From Bacillota bacterium (GTDB lineage: Bacteria > Bacillota > Clostridia > Christensenellales > Aristaeellaceae), in the NCBI GenBank assembly GCA_023411375.1, contig JAEYOW010000014.1, positions 1 through 54,371 of the forward strand: a DNA stretch of 54,371 bases, read 5' to 3'. A program made the translations under genes and the position numbers. Shown piece by piece: positions 50,317 to 54,371 of the stretch; position 1 is the stretch's first letter, and every line of letters starts with the position of its first letter. The notes beneath the pieces were generated by a model that worked only from the letters and a program-made list of their open reading frames with translations, was not told the DNA's origin and ran no database searches.

Positions 50317-51429
50317 ATGACGGAAATTTTTAATCCCCAAAAGCTCGGCTTCGGTATGATGCGCCTGCCGGTCCACGAGGACGGTTCCATCAATCTTGAG
50401 CTTCTATACAGGCTGGTGGACCGCTTTCTTGACGCGGGCTTTACCTATTTCGATACCGCTTACGTTTACCACGACGGCGACTCCGAACGCGCAATCAGGC
50501 ACGCGCTCACGGAGCGCTATCCGCGCAAACGCTTTACGCTGGCGACAAAGATGCCGCATAATTTTCTCAAGCGCGGTGAGGATGTGGACGCGACGTTTGA
50601 AGAACAGCTTGACCGTACGGGTGTAGACTACTTCGACTTCTATTTGATGCATGGGGTGAACAACCGCAACTGGGAGCGCTATGAGCGCTTCGGTTGCTGG
50701 GAGCACGCCGCACGTATGAAGCGGCGGGGGCTGGTAAATCATTTGGGCTTCTCCTTCCATGGCACGCCAGAGCTGCTGGAACAGTTGCTTAACAACCACC
50801 CCGAAACCGAGTTCGTACAGTTGCAAATCAACTATGTAGATTGGGAAAGCCCACGCATCTGCTCGCGCGAGTGCTACGAGATTGTTCGCCGCCATGGTCT
50901 GCCGGTCACCGTGATGGAGCCAGTAAAAGGGGGGATGCTGGCCAACCTGCCGGAGGACGCTGCCAATATTTTACACAGTGCCGCTCCGGAAGCTTCGCAG
51001 GCCTCATGGGCCTTGCGCTATGCAGCGGGGTTGGAAGGCGTGAAGGTAGTGCTGTCCGGTATGAATGCTATAGAGCAACTAGAGGATAACATCGCTACTC
51101 TGCGTGAGCTGAAACCGCTTATGGACACCGAACGCAAAACACTTGCTTGTGCAGCCGCCAGCCTGCTTGCCGTGCCAACAGAACCATGTACCGGCTGCCG
51201 CTACTGCGTCAAGGGTTGTCCTGCCGGGTTGGAAATCCCAGCGTTGATAGGCGCGCTCAACAATTGCCGCCTGTTCCACAACACGCCCAGTTCCAAAAAT
51301 CAATGGGAACAGGCAACGCAAAAGGGAGCTGTTCCCGCTCGTTGTATCGGCTGTCGTCAGTGCGAGTCCGCGTGTCCACAGCATTTGCCTATTGTTTCGA
51401 TCTTAAGGGAGCTAAAAGAAGCATTTTGA
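50317..51429 (+). CDS. Aldo/keto reductase with C-terminal 2[4Fe-4S] ferredoxin domain
   Basis: A 370-residue fusion. The AKR barrel has the catalytic set: Asp and Tyr in FDTAYVYHDGDSE, Lys in TLATKMPHNF and His in FYLMHGVN. The last 90 residues hold two clusters of the ferredoxin type, CTGCRYCVKGCP and CIGCRQCESACP. Such fusions are common in clostridia and presumably pass electrons between a sugar-type carbonyl and ferredoxin or a flavoprotein. The ATG at 50317 gives the family N-terminus; the longer frame overlaps the nitroreductase gene. Confidence 0.93.
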   Translation: MTEIFNPQKLGFGMMRLPVHEDGSINLELLYRLVDRFLDAGFTYFDTAYVYHDGDSERAIRHALTERYPRKRFTLATKMPHNFLKRGEDVDATFEEQLDRTGVDYFDFYLMHGVNNRNWERYERFGCWEHAARMKRRGLVNHLGFSFHGTPELLEQLLNNHPETEFVQLQINYVDWESPRICSRECYEIVRRHGLPVTVMEPVKGGMLANLPEDAANILHSAAPEASQASWALRYAAGLEGVKVVLSGMNAIEQLEDNIATLRELKPLMDTERKTLACAAASLLAVPTEPCTGCRYCVKGCPAGLEIPALIGALNNCRLFHNTPSSKNQWEQATQKGAVPARCIGCRQCESACPQHLPIVSILRELKEAF

Positions 51430-51456
51430 CTCAAAAACAGAAGGGATGATATCTTG

Positions 51457-52374
51457 ATGAATAACTATCCGAATGGTGTTTGGCCTGTAATGTTAACCCC
51501 TTTTACCGAGAAGGGGGAAGTGGACGAAGATGGACTGTATGCATTGGTTGAGTGGTACATTGAAAAAGGAGTGGACGGTCTGTTCGCCTCCTGCCAGAGC
51601 AGTGAAATCTTCCATATGACCTTTGAGGAACGTATGCGCATTGCAAAGATCACGGTGGATGCGGCGCACGGTCGCGTACCTGTAATTGGCTCCGGCTTTA
51701 CGGATTACCGCATGGCTGAGCAGGTTAGGAACGTCTATGCCATGAAAGAAACCGGCGTAGATGCCGTCATCCTGCTGACAAACCGCTTGGCCTGTGAAGG
51801 CGAGGATGACGACACGCTGCTTGAGCGTACCTATGCATTGCTATCCCAGATAGATGAAGCGATTCCGCTGGGCCTGTACGAGTGTCCTTTTCCCTACAAG
51901 CGGCTTCTGACGCCGCGCGTCGTACGCGAGCTAGCTGAAACAGAAAGGTTCTCGTTCCTAAAGGACACCTGTTTAAGCGCGCCACAAATCCGAGAAAAGC
52001 TAGCTGTCATAAAAAATACGGATTTGAAGCTTTATAACGCGCACATTGCCACGCTTCTGGAATCGCTACGTGACGGAGCCTCGGGTTTCTCAGGCATTAT
52101 GGCAAACTTTCATCCGGAGGTATATGTATGGCTTACCCACAATATCAGCCATCCAAACGCTGAAAAGGTGCAGCGGGTTCTGACAGCTGCATCCCTTCTG
52201 GAGCGCCAGCTTTACCCTACTAACGCGAAGTATTTTCTCGGGGAGATCGCGGGGTTGCCCATTGGCACACGCTGCCGCGTACAGGACGACCGTTTGCTTA
52301 CCCCAAATTTTCGCGAGGAAATCCGTCAGGTTTCCGCGCTGGTGAACGATACTTACGGGGCGTTTTGTGTGTAA
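51457..52374 (+). CDS. DapA/NanA-family lyase (class I aldolase)
   Basis: A 305-residue TIM barrel of the dihydrodipicolinate synthase/N-acetylneuraminate lyase family. The Schiff-base Lys169 (FLKDTC) and the proton-shuttle Tyr141 (GLYECPFPY) are present. In place of the usual carboxylate-binding loop GTTGE or GSTGE it has C46-QSSE50, so the substrate may differ from a plain 2-oxo acid. In this operon it likely splits an oxidised sugar or deoxy-sugar derivative before the kinase and isomerase steps. A TTG immediately before the ATG is an alternative start. AAGGGATG lies upstream. Confidence 0.9.
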   Translation: MNNYPNGVWPVMLTPFTEKGEVDEDGLYALVEWYIEKGVDGLFASCQSSEIFHMTFEERMRIAKITVDAAHGRVPVIGSGFTDYRMAEQVRNVYAMKETGVDAVILLTNRLACEGEDDDTLLERTYALLSQIDEAIPLGLYECPFPYKRLLTPRVVRELAETERFSFLKDTCLSAPQIREKLAVIKNTDLKLYNAHIATLLESLRDGASGFSGIMANFHPEVYVWLTHNISHPNAEKVQRVLTAASLLERQLYPTNAKYFLGEIAGLPIGTRCRVQDDRLLTPNFREEIRQVSALVNDTYGAFCV

Positions 52375-52412
52375 CACGGATACGCTTTTGATTGGAAAGG
52401 AAGCGAATTTGC

Positions 52413-53393
52413 ATGAAAAAGCCGCGTCTTCTTGTGGTAGGAAGCTTCGTCATGGACTTGATTTTCCGGACGGAACGCTTTGTCGAGCCAGGCGAAACCA
52501 TTCTTGGTCTAGATTTTAGGTCAGCCTCCGGCGGCAAGGGAGCAAACCAAGCCGTACAGGCCGCCCGCCTGGGCGCGGATGTGACGATGGTAGGCAAGGT
52601 AGGCGACGACGCATACGGCAAAGCAATGATCGCCTCTCTCAGCGAAGCGGGCGTTTGCACTGATAAGGTGATGGTAACAAACCGCTATCTCTCCGGTATG
52701 AGTAATATCCAAATACAGGACAGTGGAAACGGCACGCAAAACCGCATCATTGTCATGGCTGGCGCAAACATGGCCATCACGCCCAAGGATGTGGCCTTTC
52801 TGGAGGAGGAGGTTGCGCTATATGACATGGTGATGCTTCAACAGGAAATCCCCATGGAAATCAACATACTGGTCGCACGGTACGCACGGGCGAAGGGTGT
52901 TCCAGTTATGCTCAACCCCGCGCCGTCCGCGCCTCTTGAAAAAGAGTTACTGAGTTATCTGACCTACATTACCCCCAATGAGCATGAGGCGCAGGACCTT
53001 ATTGGCATAAAGCCGGAGGGTGAACCTGCCGTCCGCCGCGCCGCGGTACTGCTGAGGGATCAAGGTGTTGCCAACGTGGTGATCACGCTGGGCGCAGCGG
53101 GTGCGGCTTTCTGGAATGGCAGGCGGTTCTTTATAAGCACCGGAGTCCCCTGCTTAAACCCGGTTGATCCTACCGCGGCGGGCGACAGTTTCATCGGGGC
53201 ATTCTGCACGGCGGTTTGTGCCGGGATGGAGATGGAGGACGCGATGGTTTTTGCAAACCACACGGCCAGCATCACGGTATCCAAAATGGGAGCGCAGCCC
53301 AGTCTGCCCGCGCTTAAGCTGGTAAACGAATCGCTTGCCGCCGCCGGACGCGCGACGCTATGCTATGATGTGGGAGGGAACATGCGGGCATGA
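52413..53393 (+). CDS. PfkB-family carbohydrate kinase (ribokinase-like)
   Basis: A 326-residue sugar kinase. The first family signature GGKGANQAVQAARLGADVTM and the second, DPTAAGDSFIGAF with the catalytic Asp258, are both present. Ribokinase and KDG kinase are close relatives; the GGKGANQA form favours the ribokinase branch. It should phosphorylate the product of the upstream steps. AAAGGAAG precedes the ATG. Its stop overlaps the SIS gene start as ATGA. Confidence 0.93.
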   Translation: MKKPRLLVVGSFVMDLIFRTERFVEPGETILGLDFRSASGGKGANQAVQAARLGADVTMVGKVGDDAYGKAMIASLSEAGVCTDKVMVTNRYLSGMSNIQIQDSGNGTQNRIIVMAGANMAITPKDVAFLEEEVALYDMVMLQQEIPMEINILVARYARAKGVPVMLNPAPSAPLEKELLSYLTYITPNEHEAQDLIGIKPEGEPAVRRAAVLLRDQGVANVVITLGAAGAAFWNGRRFFISTGVPCLNPVDPTAAGDSFIGAFCTAVCAGMEMEDAMVFANHTASITVSKMGAQPSLPALKLVNESLAAAGRATLCYDVGGNMRA

Positions 53394-54001
53394 GCGCTTT
53401 GGATAAATATTTAGAAACCACTGGGGACGAGGTGCGCGGCATCCTATACACAATCGACCGGACAGCGCTTTACAAGGCGGCCGAGTTGATCTGGGAATCG
53501 GAGAGGCAGGGCGGACGGGTACACATCACAGGAATCGGCAAGCCCGCGCACGTAGCCAGTTATTTAGCCTCGTTAATGTCATCCACCGGTACCCCCTCCT
53601 ACTTTCTGCACGGCACGGAAGCCGTGCATGGCTCCTGCGGTCAACTGGTGCCCGGCGACGTTGTGATCTGCATATCCAACAGCGGTGAAACGCAGGAGCT
53701 AAAAGCAACCGCGATCGCCGTACGGGATAATGGCTGTAAAGTAATTGGCGTTACCGGAAAAAAGGATTCGTGGCTTTCCCATTTTGCAGATGTTGGTATC
53801 CAGGCGGGCGTTTCCCGTGAGGGAGGACCACTGGAGCGTGCGCCTCGCACTTCCATACTGGTTGAAACCATTGTATTACAGGCACTGTCCGTCATCCTAC
53901 AGGAAAAGCGCGGTTTGACCCCGCAGGAGTATGTGACCCGCCATCCCGGCGGCATGCTTGGGCAATCATATGGAAAGCAGGAAAATTGGCTGAACAGATA
54001 G
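53390..54001 (+). CDS. SIS-domain sugar-phosphate isomerase (KpsF/GutQ-like, no CBS domains)
   Basis: A 203-residue protein made of one SIS domain: HITGIGKPAHVASYLASLMS, GDVVICISNSGETQELKATA (SNSGET, phosphate loop) and the C-terminal RHPGGMLG as in arabinose-5-phosphate isomerases. The CBS pair of full-length KpsF/GutQ is missing, as in short catabolic forms. It should interconvert an aldose- and a ketose-phosphate, acting after the kinase with which it overlaps by ATGA. Last gene of the operon. Confidence 0.92.
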   Translation: MSALDKYLETTGDEVRGILYTIDRTALYKAAELIWESERQGGRVHITGIGKPAHVASYLASLMSSTGTPSYFLHGTEAVHGSCGQLVPGDVVICISNSGETQELKATAIAVRDNGCKVIGVTGKKDSWLSHFADVGIQAGVSREGGPLERAPRTSILVETIVLQALSVILQEKRGLTPQEYVTRHPGGMLGQSYGKQENWLNR

Positions 54002-54050
54002 GATATCTCTATCAACCGTTGTTTTAAGCTTTTCACCTCATAGTAACGAT

Positions 54051-54074
54051 CCCCCGGCGAAGCCGGGGGCTTTT
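54051..54074 (+). terminator. Terminator hairpin after the SIS gene
   Basis: CCCCCGGC (54051-54058) pairs with GCCGGGGG (54062-54069) around GAA, followed by CTTTT. It may end the catabolic operon, or be the subterminal hairpin of the adjacent IS200-like element. Confidence 0.75.
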
Positions 54075-54105
54075 CATATGCGGGCATAGCCCTAGAATAC
54101 CAGCA

Positions 54106-54121
54106 GCGCCCTAACAGGCGC
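54106..54121. repeat. Small hairpin in the presumed IS end
   Basis: GCGCC/GGCGC with a six-base loop between the terminator and the transposase fragment; a further hairpin AGCCCGT/ACGGGCT stands at 54159-54174. Confidence 0.4.
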
Positions 54122-54194
54122 ATATACGGTCTGCCACATGCGTATGCTGTCTACCTACAGCCCGTAAACGGGCTATTCCATTATGTATAGGCTG

Positions 54195-54371
54195 TTACTT
54201 ACCACCCCTAAAGGGATCGTCGTCTTTACCCAACATCGTCATCTGCTCTCCAAGCCTGTCCTCGTCTAATTGGTGCTTTATGTACTCCGCAATCTTTTCC
54301 TTGTTTTTGCCTACTGTGTCTACATAATACCCTCTGCACCAAAATTCTCGATTCCTATACTTGAATTTTAA
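54195..54371 (-). CDS. tnpA: IS200/IS605-type transposase TnpA, C-terminal part (cut by window edge)
   Basis: The last 58 codons of a TnpA gene enter from the right edge and stop at 54195-54197. The translation contains FWCRGYYVDTVG followed by EYIKHQL, the family's catalytic helix with the nucleophilic Tyr and a Gln four residues later, and ends DDDPFRGGK. TnpA is a Y1 HUH transposase that moves single-stranded DNA. The N-terminal part, including the HUH motif, is outside the window. It is read towards the sugar operon. Confidence 0.9.
   Translation of the reverse strand, partial: LKFKYRNREFWCRGYYVDTVGKNKEKIAEYIKHQLDEDRLGEQMTMLGKDDDPFRGGK

Larger units (their letters stand above)
54045..54371 (-). 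mobile_element. Partial IS200-like insertion element
   Basis: The TnpA fragment plus about 150 bases of hairpin-rich DNA downstream of it. IS200-type elements lack inverted repeats and carry subterminal hairpins. The left boundary given is a guess. Confidence 0.6.

Overview
The window looks like chromosomal DNA of an endospore-forming, GC-rich member of the Firmicutes, probably a gut-type clostridium. The evidence is a YunB sporulation gene, a class A penicillin-binding protein of clostridial type, consensus sigma-A promoters, strong AGGAGG ribosome sites with frequent TTG/GTG starts, many binding-protein sugar ABC importers, and ethanolamine microcompartment genes. Placement below class level is a guess. 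No rRNA, tRNA, CRISPR array or prophage was seen; the only mobile element is a partial IS200-type transposase at the right edge.

Layout. 0.1-6.6 kb: MATE exporter, LysR regulator, NUDIX hydrolase, a secreted GH18 protein, a phosphohexomutase and a DUF2461 protein. 6.7-13.1 kb: cell-envelope block with a membrane-tethered repeat protein carrying an acidic Gly/Tyr tail, YunB, and PBP1A. 13.1-21.8 kb: a sugar-uptake unit on the minus strand (YesM-like sensor kinase with two tandem sensors, YesN-like regulator, LplA/B/C-type importer, DUF4838 protein). 22.2-26.3 kb: a large coiled-coil protein of unknown role and a secreted SH3/peptidoglycan-binding protein with a Cys/His C-terminal domain. 26.4-30.3 kb: a PotABCD/FbpABC-type importer. 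30.7-37.8 kb: divergent from that importer, a compact ethanolamine operon (eutA, eutB, eutC, eutL, a BMC/Cys-motif/basic-tail fusion, eutM, eutT) followed by a glycerophosphodiester phosphodiesterase, then a YtcJ-type amidohydrolase, an unknown 487-residue protein and an NAGPA-family protein. 42.2-54.0 kb: a carbohydrate island, with a MalFG/UgpB-type importer and sialidase-fold protein on the minus strand, a GntR/FCD regulator, and a plus-strand catabolic operon (Zn dehydrogenase, nitroreductase-like protein, Fe-S aldo/keto reductase, DapA/NanA-family lyase, PfkB kinase, SIS isomerase).

How the parts may work together. In the eut block, the phosphodiesterase could release ethanolamine from glycerophosphoethanolamine, EutBC would split it using adenosylcobalamin made by EutT, EutA would reactivate the lyase, and the shell proteins would enclose it; no aldehyde or alcohol dehydrogenase gene is present here. 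In the 42-54 kb island, the importer and sialidase-fold protein would supply a sugar or sugar derivative, and the dehydrogenase/reductase/lyase/kinase/isomerase set would feed it to central metabolism. A palindromic operator lies directly after the -10 box of the importer promoter, as expected for repression by the adjacent GntR protein.

Most interesting items: a possible H-type pseudoknot touching the eutT ribosome site; the Cys-motif/basic-tail shell protein with an Arg in the pore loop; the lyase with a CQSSE loop in place of the usual G-[TS]-[TS]-G-E; a 22-23 nt element shared by two promoter regions of the sugar island; the double-sensor kinase with a degenerate H-box; and the Cys/His domain of the SH3 protein. 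All function calls rest on motif reading by eye, without database searches.
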